This document shows positions 56,992 through 64,000 of a stretch of DNA of 64,000 nt, in pieces. Where the stretch lies: contig NZ_OZ246016.1 in the NCBI RefSeq assembly GCF_965230735.1, positions 62,001 to 126,000 on the forward strand, given 5' to 3'. The stretch is from Motiliproteus sp965230735. Its GTDB lineage: Bacteria; Pseudomonadota; Gammaproteobacteria; Pseudomonadales; Balneatricaceae. The position numbers and the translations under genes were made by a program. Below the pieces are notes generated by a model. That model saw only the letters and a program-made list of their open reading frames with translations, searched no databases and was not told the origin of the DNA. The first letter of the stretch is position 1. Each line of letters begins with the position of its first letter.

Positions 56992-57633
56992 ATGCATATC
57001 TGCAAAGCAACGGGTAGACCATTAGGCTTGGTCGAGATAAACAGCTTAACTATCGATAGAAAAAAGGATCTGAATGACTTTTCGATACCTAAGCCAACGG
57101 TTTGCTTAAGTCTGACTTCGACCCTTTTTTATATGATTAAAGCCACTGAATTGGCTGATATAGATGAAGAATGGGTAGAGAGTGCAATTGAGGTTAGCTA
57201 TCAAGAGGATGGGCCTAAAAAGTGCAGAATTATCCCAAGGCCTGGCTTAACACAACTTCTTGTCGAGCTTGAGAGGTACTGTTCTCCGATGATTTACTCA
57301 AGCGAGTCTGATCAGTTTATTGATGCAGCATTACTTGCTTTGTCTATCGCTCAAGGAGATCCAGAGCAAGATGATTGTAGTCTTGAGGCTGGAGCTTATA
57401 TGGGGCACTGTGTCTGGTCTATGCATCAATGTGTTCCGACGGAATTAGGTTATAAAAAGTCCTTAGGGACACTGTCAGAGTTCACAGAAAGTGGCATTAA
57501 TGACATTTGGATTATTGATCACAATCCTCAACAAGTTGATATACCTTCCCGCGTGTTAACAGTTCCTAAATTCTCAGGAGATCTATCGGATAGGGCTTTG
57601 TTTAAGTTAATGGATCAGATCTTCATAAATTGA
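56992..57633 (+). CDS. FCP1/NIF-like HAD protein with degenerate catalytic motif
   Basis: 213 residues. The C-terminal half follows the FCP1/NLI-interacting-factor phosphatase fold: RPGLTQLLVELERY, SSESDQFIDAALLAL, and INDIWIIDHNPQQV...F.GDLSDRALFKLM. The N-terminal catalytic motif DLDxT is replaced by SLTST (in VCLSLTSTLFY), so the nucleophile Asp and acid/base Asp appear to be lost. ATG 56992 has GGAA 5 bp upstream; the earlier ATG 56950 would lie before the predicted transcription start. It could be a pseudo-phosphatase, sensor or toxin-like component controlled by the divergent XRE protein; the function is unknown. Confidence 0.7.
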   Translation: MHICKATGRPLGLVEINSLTIDRKKDLNDFSIPKPTVCLSLTSTLFYMIKATELADIDEEWVESAIEVSYQEDGPKKCRIIPRPGLTQLLVELERYCSPMIYSSESDQFIDAALLALSIAQGDPEQDDCSLEAGAYMGHCVWSMHQCVPTELGYKKSLGTLSEFTESGINDIWIIDHNPQQVDIPSRVLTVPKFSGDLSDRALFKLMDQIFIN

Positions 57634-57759
57634 ATATCATTGAATTTGTAAGTTTGTTGGAAAATTATTATCGATATCCAGCTAAAACCTGACGAATAAC
57701 TGGTTGTTCCTGAAACTGTTCAAACAACGCTGTTACGGCGCTACAAAAAGAGAATTAGA

Positions 57760-58113
57760 GTGGATCTTTTAGAATCACTTACCGATGCATATGCCCCAAC
57801 AAGACCAGCCTCTGTCGCTATGCCAGACGGTAAATACTCTCACTATTGGGTGGGTTATGTCGGGCAAGGGGTTGAAGACGCAGCTCTGATGAATGACCAG
57901 TTTGCAACTGAACTTGAAGCATTGATAGAGTCAAATAAAGTATCGATTGCTCACAAGCGATACGTGGTAGCTGTAGGCCATCAAATGTTCTTCTGGGAGT
58001 TGAACTTGGCTGCAGCAACACCCATTACCGAAGAAATAAAAGCAACTCTTGAATCATACGTCAAAGATGTTTCGATAGGTTTAGACAACCCCCTTGATGA
58101 TCAGGATGATTAA
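57760..58113 (+). CDS. Hypothetical protein of island
   Basis: 117 residues, acidic, no recognised domain. The start is GTG 57760. It may be co-transcribed with the FCP1-like gene 126 bp upstream. Composition and codon use match the island. Confidence 0.55.
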   Translation: MDLLESLTDAYAPTRPASVAMPDGKYSHYWVGYVGQGVEDAALMNDQFATELEALIESNKVSIAHKRYVVAVGHQMFFWELNLAAATPITEEIKATLESYVKDVSIGLDNPLDDQDD

Positions 58114-58201
58114 AGATATGTGTAAAATCATCCGAAACAAGGCAAAACACAAGCTCTACGGTGATGTGATCGAGAGGAAGTCCAGCTTTACTCAAATGAG
58201 T

Positions 58202-58225
58202 GTCCGCTTTGTGCCAAAAGCGGAC
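58202..58225 (+). repeat. Hairpin repeat, left copy
   Basis: GTCCGCTTT / AAAGCGGAC, a 9-bp stem around GTGCCA. The same element occurs in inverted orientation at 59494-59523. Such GTCCGCTTTGTGCC-type hairpins are, from memory, widely dispersed in marine gammaproteobacteria. Confidence 0.7.
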
Positions 58226-58275
58226 TCAATCACCTTTTCCTGGAAGATCTGCAAGCGACACATAGCTGACATTAA

Positions 58276-58824
58276 TCAGCTATTCTCCAACCCATTTAGG
58301 ATCAAGTTTAAAGGGCCATCGATACAGTCTATGGACAAATTTTCAGGGTTACATTGAATTGCTAAAGCAACACCATGTATGTAATCAACTAGTAAATCTC
58401 GGGTATCGTTGAAAACTGCGTTGTCCAACTGTAGTGGGGCTAGTGCAGTAGCTAGACGTTGAATGAAAATCTGGGCAGGCCCATCAGAGTCCATTGTTAA
58501 AAGCGTTTCCAGTAGACCCGTGTGCGCTCCTAATAGAGCTAGATAAGTTTTACAAAGCTGCCTTAGCTCCGTTTGCCAACACCCGCCCTCTTCGGGGTCG
58601 TAGATTTCCTCAACTAGAGAAACTGTTAGTGCCTCCAGCAGTGCAGTCTTATTAGAAAAGTAATGATAGATCGCCATTGGATCTACATTCAATACACCAG
58701 AAATTTGCCTAATACTGGGAACTTTGCCGTTTTCTTGTAGCAACTTGAGAGCAGTTGTAATTATTAACTCTGTTGTTAATTGGCTTTGATTCTGAGAGGG
58801 ACGTCCCCGCTTCTTATTTTTCAT
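58276..58824 (-). CDS. TetR-family regulator
   Basis: 182 residues. Helix-turn-helix at about 18-65 (ITTALKLLQENGKVPSIRQISGVLNVDPMAIYHYFSNKTALLEAL), then a ligand domain. It is divergent from the DHFR-like gene, whose start is 121 bp away, and probably represses it. Both genes lie between inverted hairpin repeats. Confidence 0.88.
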   Translation of the reverse strand: MKNKKRGRPSQNQSQLTTELIITTALKLLQENGKVPSIRQISGVLNVDPMAIYHYFSNKTALLEALTVSLVEEIYDPEEGGCWQTELRQLCKTYLALLGAHTGLLETLLTMDSDGPAQIFIQRLATALAPLQLDNAVFNDTRDLLVDYIHGVALAIQCNPENLSIDCIDGPLNLILNGLENS

Positions 58825-58944
58825 GCTTACTTTGCAACTCGACAGTCTTTTTTCTACAGTGTAGAATTTTATTGTTATCCAATGATTTTGGCAAGCAAGT
58901 CTTGGTCAGTGGCTATCTATTTTTTTGTATTTAATGAGGTTTTT

Positions 58945-59478
58945 ATGTCGAATATTGTATATATCGCCACCAGTTTAGATGGCTACATTGCCGATAAAGA
59001 AGGCGGTCTGGACTGGTTACACAGTATTCCTAACCCAGATAACCTTGATCTGGGCTTTGCTGACTTTCTCGCATCCATTGATGCTCTTGTGATGGGGAAA
59101 AATACATTTGAAACCGTTTGTGGCTTCGATGTTGAATGGCCTTACCCCGTGCCTGTATTCGTATTAAGCAATACAATCACCTCCATTCCAGAGGAATATG
59201 AAGATAAGGCGGAGATTATTTCAGGCCCATTAGCCCAAGTTGTAGCTTCTCTTAATCAAAGAGGATATAGAAAGCTGTACGTTGACGGTGGCAAAACTAT
59301 TCAGAGCTTTCTGGAAGCAGGTTTGATTGATGAGATGACAATAACTAGATTTCCTATCTTGCTCGGTGGAGGAACTCCGTTATTCGGTGACTTGGATAAA
59401 CCATTAGAGTTTGAACACCTAAAAACTGAAGTATGTCTTGATGCGCTAGTGCAAACACACTATCGGCGTAGAAATTAA
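58945..59478 (+). CDS. Dihydrofolate-reductase-like (RibD C-terminal) protein
   Basis: 177 residues; the RibD_C/DHFR-like fold with YIATSLDGYIADKEGGLDWL, VMGKNTFETV, LYVDGGKTIQSFLEAGLIDEMTITRFPILLGGGTPLF is complete. Members bind NADPH and reduce pterin-like substrates; many have unknown roles. I chose ATG 58945 (GAGG 5 bp upstream, family start SNIVYIATS); the frame is open upstream to 58780 but without family sequence. It is not a clear trimethoprim-resistance enzyme. Confidence 0.87.
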   Translation: MSNIVYIATSLDGYIADKEGGLDWLHSIPNPDNLDLGFADFLASIDALVMGKNTFETVCGFDVEWPYPVPVFVLSNTITSIPEEYEDKAEIISGPLAQVVASLNQRGYRKLYVDGGKTIQSFLEAGLIDEMTITRFPILLGGGTPLFGDLDKPLEFEHLKTEVCLDALVQTHYRRRN

Positions 59479-59493
59479 TTGATGGTCGTATGA

Positions 59494-59523
59494 AATGTCC
59501 GCTTCTGGCACAAAGCGGACATT
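59494..59523 (-). repeat. Hairpin repeat, right copy (inverted)
   Basis: AATGTCCGCTT / AAGCGGACATT, an 11-bp stem. Read on the minus strand it matches the repeat at 58202-58225 through GTCCGCTTTGTGCC, so the TetR/DHFR-like module is flanked by an inverted pair. Confidence 0.72.
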
Positions 59524-59597
59524 GCCTGTCAGGTTAAGTCTGAATTTCTACACCTTATCGGACAAAAACTGTCAGATCTGGTCTGAACTAAATCAAA

Positions 59598-61535
59598 TTA
59601 ACCAATCAGGTCTAAGTACTCTCTTTCAGTTAGAATTCTTACACCTTTTTTCTGAGCATCATTAATTTTAGATGCGCCTACTCGCTCCCCAGTGACAAGG
59701 AATGTTGTCTTAGTAGAGACTGACTTGCCAACTTTAGCACCAAGAGATTTGGCATGCTTTTCCATATCGCTTCTTGAGCCTTGAAGCATTGAACCAGTAA
59801 ATACTATAAGGGCATCAGATATCGGTGAATCCACTCCTATACTCTCTGACTCCTTTGCTGTAACTAACAAATTGAAGCCTAGATCGTAAACCTTGAAGAA
59901 CTCCTTTTTAATGTTATTTAAGCCTTCCACTATAGCTTCCGCACTAACCTGGGCAAAACCATCTATCCTGACTATCTCGTCAACCGAAAGTGTAAACAAT
60001 TCTGTAAGAGAGTGGTGTCGAAGTAATTTTTCACAATTGCCTCCTCCGAGCCTGCTCACGCCGAAGGCTGAAAGAAAACGCCAATCTTCTACTTGAATTT
60101 CTCTACTAGCTTTAAGTTGATCGGACAAATTTTGAGATGTCTTTTGTCCAAAGCCATAGATTTTGAACTGGTGGGGCTTAAGTTCATATATTTCATGGAT
60201 ATGTTTAATCCCGAAATTATTCAGTTTCTCTATTACTTTAGGACCAAATCCGTCGTTGTTCCCAAGTGTCTTAAAGAAATGAATCAATGTATTTTCTGTC
60301 TGCGCTGGACAGTCACTTTTATTGGGGCAAATCAAGTGATCTGACTCCCAAATCAAGTGAGAATCACAACTCGGACAAAACTCAGGTATTCGAGGCTCAG
60401 ACTCCTTCAGGACCTTTTCAATTTTAGGTATTACAAGCCCACTTCTAACAATTTTTACTATTGCCCCTCGCCCTATTCGCTTAGTCTTCACCATGTTGTA
60501 GTGATGGACTGTGACACGGCTTATAGTTGCTCCACTTAATTTTGTTGGAACAAGCTCTGCAACAGGAGAAATACGTCCAGTTCGCGAGGTCTGAGGTATT
60601 ACATCTAATACTTCTACGTCAGCAGAATCCTCATTCACTTTAAATGCGATCTGCCATCTGTGATTTTTTCTTGTCGCTCCCATATGTTCTTTAATAGCTT
60701 CATGGGTTGTTTCAAGGACCACTCCATCGATATCAAAATCCAGCACATCCCATAACTCTTCAATTATCGAATCAAAATTCGAAAGAATTTCAGAGAAGTG
60801 TGCCGTTCTATTCTCTAATATTGAAAACGGATAAAAGACACAAGCCCCATTATCAATCGCTCTCTGTACATTTTCGTCAACTTTTTTCTCTGCGATAATT
60901 GCTGCTTGAATATTCCTTGAATTTTCAAATTGGTTCTTCAAGACTTTATTGAAATAGCTTTTTTTAATTACTATTTCTCCAGGGCCCAACCCCCTCTGCC
61001 CACCTACAGCGACTTTCAAACCTCGATCAAACGCTCTGGTAACATTCTGCCCTCTATAACCATCGCCACGAGTATATAAAGTCACCCCATCATCATAAGC
61101 TGCATAACCATCTAGCTTAGGAGTTACACGAATATTTATTTCGTCCTCGGAAACATTAATTTCTTGAGCCGCTTTTAAGATTCTCTTGAGCCATTTTTTT
61201 ATATCATCCAATGAGTAAGCTTTCTCAGTAGAAAGCATTCGCTGAGGTAATTGAACTGTTTTTGCCTCAGATACTACCTCTGGCTCAACACTATTTAGAT
61301 ATGGATTGAGATGATTAATATCCCTTAACATCGAAATATATAGGTCATATTGATCATCATTAATAACTTCAACACCTTCACGGTAAAGAGCATTGGAAAC
61401 TTTCAGAACATAGACTAGATCATATTCATTCAGTGAAGGCTTTGAAAAAAGACCTTTTAGTTCAATAGGATCTACTTCAAAATCCAGCTTATCAAAAACA
61501 GCTAATTGCTCATCTGTAAAATTAACTTCAATCAT
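59598..61535 (-). CDS. Island-borne NAD-dependent DNA ligase (replacement LigA)
   Basis: 645 residues with all LigA domains: Ia domain (about 30-110), adenylation domain with nucleophile Lys in TPKLDG (K140) and TRGDGYRGQN, OB domain, four-Cys zinc finger (CPSC...C...C), helix-hairpin-helix and C-terminal BRCT (VFTGSMLQGSRSDMEKHAKSLG). It is divergent from the host LigA but complete. It starts 3 bp after the stop of the truncated host frame (TAA GAG ATG), so it should be translated from the host ligA mRNA. At the residues equivalent to the target site it reads VRSGLVIPKI instead of RRAGDVIPQV. Confidence 0.93.
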   Translation of the reverse strand: MIEVNFTDEQLAVFDKLDFEVDPIELKGLFSKPSLNEYDLVYVLKVSNALYREGVEVINDDQYDLYISMLRDINHLNPYLNSVEPEVVSEAKTVQLPQRMLSTEKAYSLDDIKKWLKRILKAAQEINVSEDEINIRVTPKLDGYAAYDDGVTLYTRGDGYRGQNVTRAFDRGLKVAVGGQRGLGPGEIVIKKSYFNKVLKNQFENSRNIQAAIIAEKKVDENVQRAIDNGACVFYPFSILENRTAHFSEILSNFDSIIEELWDVLDFDIDGVVLETTHEAIKEHMGATRKNHRWQIAFKVNEDSADVEVLDVIPQTSRTGRISPVAELVPTKLSGATISRVTVHHYNMVKTKRIGRGAIVKIVRSGLVIPKIEKVLKESEPRIPEFCPSCDSHLIWESDHLICPNKSDCPAQTENTLIHFFKTLGNNDGFGPKVIEKLNNFGIKHIHEIYELKPHQFKIYGFGQKTSQNLSDQLKASREIQVEDWRFLSAFGVSRLGGGNCEKLLRHHSLTELFTLSVDEIVRIDGFAQVSAEAIVEGLNNIKKEFFKVYDLGFNLLVTAKESESIGVDSPISDALIVFTGSMLQGSRSDMEKHAKSLGAKVGKSVSTKTTFLVTGERVGASKINDAQKKGVRILTEREYLDLIG

Positions 61536-61621
61536 CTCTTATACACCCAAACAAGCATGACTAGTTGATTTATAAGCCTGTGAAAAGGAATTCAAGTTGT
61601 AAGCTTCACTTTCGGATTCGG

Positions 61622-61634
61622 CCCTATTTGAAAC
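61622..61634 (-). repeat. Right subterminal repeat
   Basis: GTTTCAAATAGGG on the minus strand, exact inverted copy of 47227-47239; 11 bp inside the right terminal repeat. Confidence 0.7.
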
Positions 61635-61644
61635 ATGATGTTCT

Positions 61645-61653
61645 AAGGTGACA
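61645..61653 (-). repeat. Right terminal inverted repeat of island
   Basis: TGTCACCTT on the minus strand; preceded by GGG and then native ligA GATGT codons. Inverted copy of 47137-47145. Confidence 0.75.
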
Positions 61654-62869
61654 CCCACATCACCAGCACGACGTACTACAACAAAGTCTTTCTTCATCAA
61701 TCCGAGTCGCGCCACTTCATCCATATTGTGGAGAGTGACATTGCTTACCGTCACACCGCCGACAAACACGGGGGTCAGCCGCGCTACAGGTGTCAGAACA
61801 CCTGTCCGTCCGACCTGAAAGTCTACATCTCTAAGCTGCGTGATCTCCTCTTGAGCAGGGAATTTACGTGCAATAGCCCAACGCGGCCCTCTGGCCGAAA
61901 AACCCAGAGAGTGCTGCAGTGTACGATCATTAACCTTGTAGACGATACCGTCGATCTCATAATCAAGTTGATCTCGCTTTTGCAGTAACTGTTCGTAATA
62001 ACCGATACAAGCCTCTATGCTTGCCAACACTCTCATCTCCGGGTTGACTGGCAAGCCCCAGGCGTTCAATTGATGAAGCAGCTCAGTATGGTGGGCACTC
62101 AACTCAACAGGATTGCCATCAGCATCCTCCACCAGACCATACCCGTAGGAACAAAAGACCAACGGCCGAGTTGCTGTAATAGAAGGGTCAAGCTGCCTTA
62201 GGCTACCTGCAGCAGCATTACGCGGGTTTACAAAAGTCTTCTGATCAGTCTTCTGCATACGACGATTCATAGCTTCAAAACCCGCCTTAGGAATATAGAT
62301 CTCACCACGCACTTCGAGCAGGTATGGCCACCCTTCGCCTCGCAATTTCAGCGGAACTGTACCAATTGTCCTTACATTGAGTGTTATATCCTCACCAGTG
62401 CTACCATCACCGCGAGTTGCTCCGCGAACCAAGAGACCGTCTTGGTACAACAAGCTAACGGCAATACCATCGAGCTTGGGTTCGGCACCGTATTCAATTA
62501 CCGCGTCATCGTCCAACTTCAAGAACTTACGAACTCTTCGGTCAAAATCGATTAGCGACTGGTCATTAAAGGCGTTACCCAGCGACAGCATCGGGACTTC
62601 GTGCTGTACCTGAGAAAACGCCGACAGCGGTGTGGCCCCGACCCGCTGGGTCGGCGAGTCCGCACTGACCAACTCCGGATGGGCCTGCTCCAATGCCACC
62701 AGCTGCTGAAACAGCCGGTCGTACTCGGCATCGGGTACCGACGGGTTGTCTTCGACGTAATAACGGTAGTTGTGGGCTTCAAGCTCGGCGCGCAACGACG
62801 CCAATTGCTGCTCGACGGTCTGATCGGTCATCTGCGGCCTGTTATGAGTAACTGAAATACCAGCGGAGA

Positions 62870-63997
62870 TTAAACCCGGCGGGTTAACTGCTTACGCTCG
62901 AACTCGCGGACTTTCTGGCGATAGTGCTCGATGGTCTGGGTCCGCAGGCTGCTGCGGTTTTCATCCTTCAACTCACCGCCGAGGTTGTCGGCCACGCACT
63001 GAGCCGTGGCCAGCATGCACTCGAACGCATTCATCCGATCGGCCGGCTCCGACATCCGCATGAAGAAGGTCACCGCCGGAGTGCTGAACTGCTCGCTGTT
63101 GGCCGGGTCGAAGGTGCCCGGCGCCACGGCGTTGGCGGTACTGAATTGAATCGCGCCACGTCCCTTGTCCTGTTCATGACGATGGAAAATCTCCATCGCA
63201 CCGTGCTCCATGCCGCAGGCATTCAACAGCTTAAACAGAATCGGGCCGGCGAAGGGCTGAATTCGGGCATCGACGTTGATGACCAGCACTTCGTCTTCCT
63301 GAGCGCTCGTGTCTTCTACAACGGCGGCAGCCTCCACCACCGGTTCGGCGGCTTTGGCCTTGCGACGGCGAGTCTTGGGCTTCGGCTTGACCGGCTCGGG
63401 TTCCGGCGCCAGGTCCGGTAACAGATCGAAGAAACTGGTTTGCTCTTCGGGACGCGGCTTGCGCTTACGCTTGCGGGTCCGGGTCGCCGCCGGCTTGCGG
63501 GGCGGTGCTTCGACCACCTCGGGCATGGGCTCGGGTTCAGCAGTTGCGGATTCGGCCACCAACGCGTCCAGATCGCCCAACTGCGGTTCCCGCTTATTGG
63601 CCTGCTGCTCCTGCAGCAGCTCATGAACCGGACGCTCCAGGTCCAGCGTCGGTTCGACCGCACTGAGGCTGGGTTGCGTATTACTCGGTTCGGTCGCTGG
63701 CGGCTGTTCCGGCTCGGATTCGACGGGGGTTTCCGCAAGCTGGGGCTCGGATTTAGTGTCCTCCGCCTCTGATTCCATTGTTGGCTGCGGTTGCGGTTCG
63801 GCTTCAGTGCTTGGCTCGGTCGCCGCGACCGACGCCTCGGCACTATCTTCAATCTTGGCCTCGGTCTTGGCCTCAACCTCAGACCCAACGGGTTCCTCAC
63901 TCTGATCCGCAACCACGGCCTCTAGCGTCTCGGACTCGGGCTCTTGCGGTTCATTTCGCAACGGCGCTTCAACAACCGACGCATCGGAAGCTGCCAA
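62870..63997 (-). CDS. zipA: Cell division protein ZipA (N terminus outside window)
   Basis: The C-terminal FtsZ-binding ZipA domain (last 140 residues: VINVDARIQPFAGPILFKLLNACGMEHGAMEIFHRH and ...FFMRMSEPADRMNAFECML) is clear. It is preceded by a very long Pro/Glu/Ala-rich linker with basic patches (RKPAATRTRKRKRKPRPEE). The 5' end, including the membrane anchor, lies beyond the window. The zipA-ligA order is the standard one in gammaproteobacteria. The GC-rich composition contrasts with the downstream ligA region. Confidence 0.92.
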   Translation of the reverse strand: MAASDASVVEAPLRNEPQEPESETLEAVVADQSEEPVGSEVEAKTEAKIEDSAEASVAATEPSTEAEPQPQPTMESEAEDTKSEPQLAETPVESEPEQPPATEPSNTQPSLSAVEPTLDLERPVHELLQEQQANKREPQLGDLDALVAESATAEPEPMPEVVEAPPRKPAATRTRKRKRKPRPEEQTSFFDLLPDLAPEPEPVKPKPKTRRRKAKAAEPVVEAAAVVEDTSAQEDEVLVINVDARIQPFAGPILFKLLNACGMEHGAMEIFHRHEQDKGRGAIQFSTANAVAPGTFDPANSEQFSTPAVTFFMRMSEPADRMNAFECMLATAQCVADNLGGELKDENRSSLRTQTIEHYRQKVREFERKQLTRRV

Positions 63998-64000
63998 GGT

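Larger units (their letters stand above)
47137..61653. mobile_element. Tyrosine-recombinase transposon-like island inserted in ligA
   Basis: About 14.5 kb of AT-rich DNA with TGTCACCTT at each end in inverted orientation, placed exactly where ligA is split. Left end: four recombination genes reading inward (47247-53275). Right end: a replacement ligase reading inward (59598-61535). In between lie defence-type and regulatory cargo. Only a short extra stretch separates the terminal repeats from native ligA codons (GGG at one end, CTTTGAA at the other), with GT possibly shared as the crossover core. The layout resembles Tn554-like and gamma-mobile-trio-like elements that use sets of tyrosine recombinases; the exact family is not established here. 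Confidence 0.85.
61539..62831 (-). pseudogene. ligA: Host ligA, 5' part: truncated by insertion
   Basis: Codons 1-392 of host NAD-dependent DNA ligase (Ia domain, adenylation domain with KLDG at K119, most of the OB domain, to RRAGDV at 61656), then 38 codons read from island DNA to TAA 61539. The zinc finger, HhH and BRCT parts are separated at 45969-47126. If made, the fragment might accept AMP but should not ligate nicks efficiently. The first 85 or so codons are GC-rich like the chromosome; the following part has lower GC. The start overlaps no gene; zipA ends 38 bp upstream. Confidence 0.92.

Noticed and set aside
58094..58357. 87-codon open frame after the 117-residue hypothetical gene
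   Set aside because: It runs through the hairpin repeat and into the antisense of the TetR gene; no ribosome-binding site and no family sequence.
58945..59478. Trimethoprim-resistance dihydrofolate reductase
   Set aside because: The sequence fits the RibD C-terminal/DHFR-like group, not FolA or dfr resistance enzymes.

Overview
The window reads as a chromosomal segment of a high-GC gammaproteobacterium. The zipA-ligA-yheU order, mnmC, marC, the tdh-kbl pair and a full quinohemoprotein amine dehydrogenase (QHNDH) system fit a marine Oceanospirillales/Pseudomonadales-like organism; the genus cannot be fixed from the sequence alone. A markedly AT-rich block (about 45.2-62.5 kb) is foreign in composition.

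Region 1 (1-16.4 kb) is catabolic and regulatory. It holds a 5'-truncated aspartate ammonia-lyase with a dicarboxylate/amino-acid symporter, MarC, two large c-di-GMP proteins (sensor-PAS-GGDEF-EAL and CBS4-PAS-GGDEF-EAL), a DUF2235 hydrolase, the threonine-degradation pair kbl-tdh with an XRE-cupin regulator, and a LysR/SDR pair beside a duplicated remnant of a sigma-54 activator.

Region 2 (16.4-39.2 kb) is an amine-oxidation regulon in two blocks. Block A (minus strand) is qhpD (radical SAM), qhpF (ABC exporter), qhpE (subtilisin-like protease) and an AcoR-type sigma-54 activator. A TetR regulator and an aldehyde dehydrogenase lie alongside. Block B (minus strand) is qhpG (flavin monooxygenase), qhpA, qhpC and qhpB (the three QHNDH subunits) and a porin. 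Near-consensus -24/-12 promoters precede qhpA and the aldehyde dehydrogenase, and a third candidate precedes qhpG, so the AcoR-type activator probably controls oxidation of amine to aldehyde to acid. Between the blocks lie a frameshifted solute-binding protein, an SbtA bicarbonate transporter with a divergent CbbR-like regulator, another LysR, a LysE exporter, a putative Abi-like membrane protein and a cold-shock protein.

Region 3 (39.3-45.2 kb) is housekeeping: a GcvA-like LysR with an apparent ATC start, a diguanylate cyclase, mnmC, a CBS protein and a DUF4126 protein.

Region 4 (45.3-62.8 kb) is the most interesting. The host NAD-dependent DNA ligase gene ligA is split at its conserved Gly-Asp-Val / Ile-Pro codons by an element of about 14.5 kb with inverted ends (TGTCACCTT). 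One end carries four genes: a tyrosine-recombinase-like protein lacking the usual catalytic residues, two tyrosine recombinases with full catalytic sets, and a small coiled-coil protein. The cargo is an ABC-three-component (ABC-3C) defence-type operon, an XRE regulator divergent from an FCP1/NIF-like protein with a degenerate catalytic motif, a TetR/DHFR-like pair bounded by inverted hairpin repeats, and, at the other end, a complete 645-residue NAD-dependent DNA ligase. That ligase starts 3 bp after the truncated host ligA frame, so it should be read from the host ligA promoter. The element thus appears to disrupt an essential gene and supply the replacement enzyme. The replacement carries an altered version of the target codons, which may protect it from reinsertion. 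Base composition suggests the surrounding ligA/yheU/BRCT DNA was imported with it. The window ends inside zipA.
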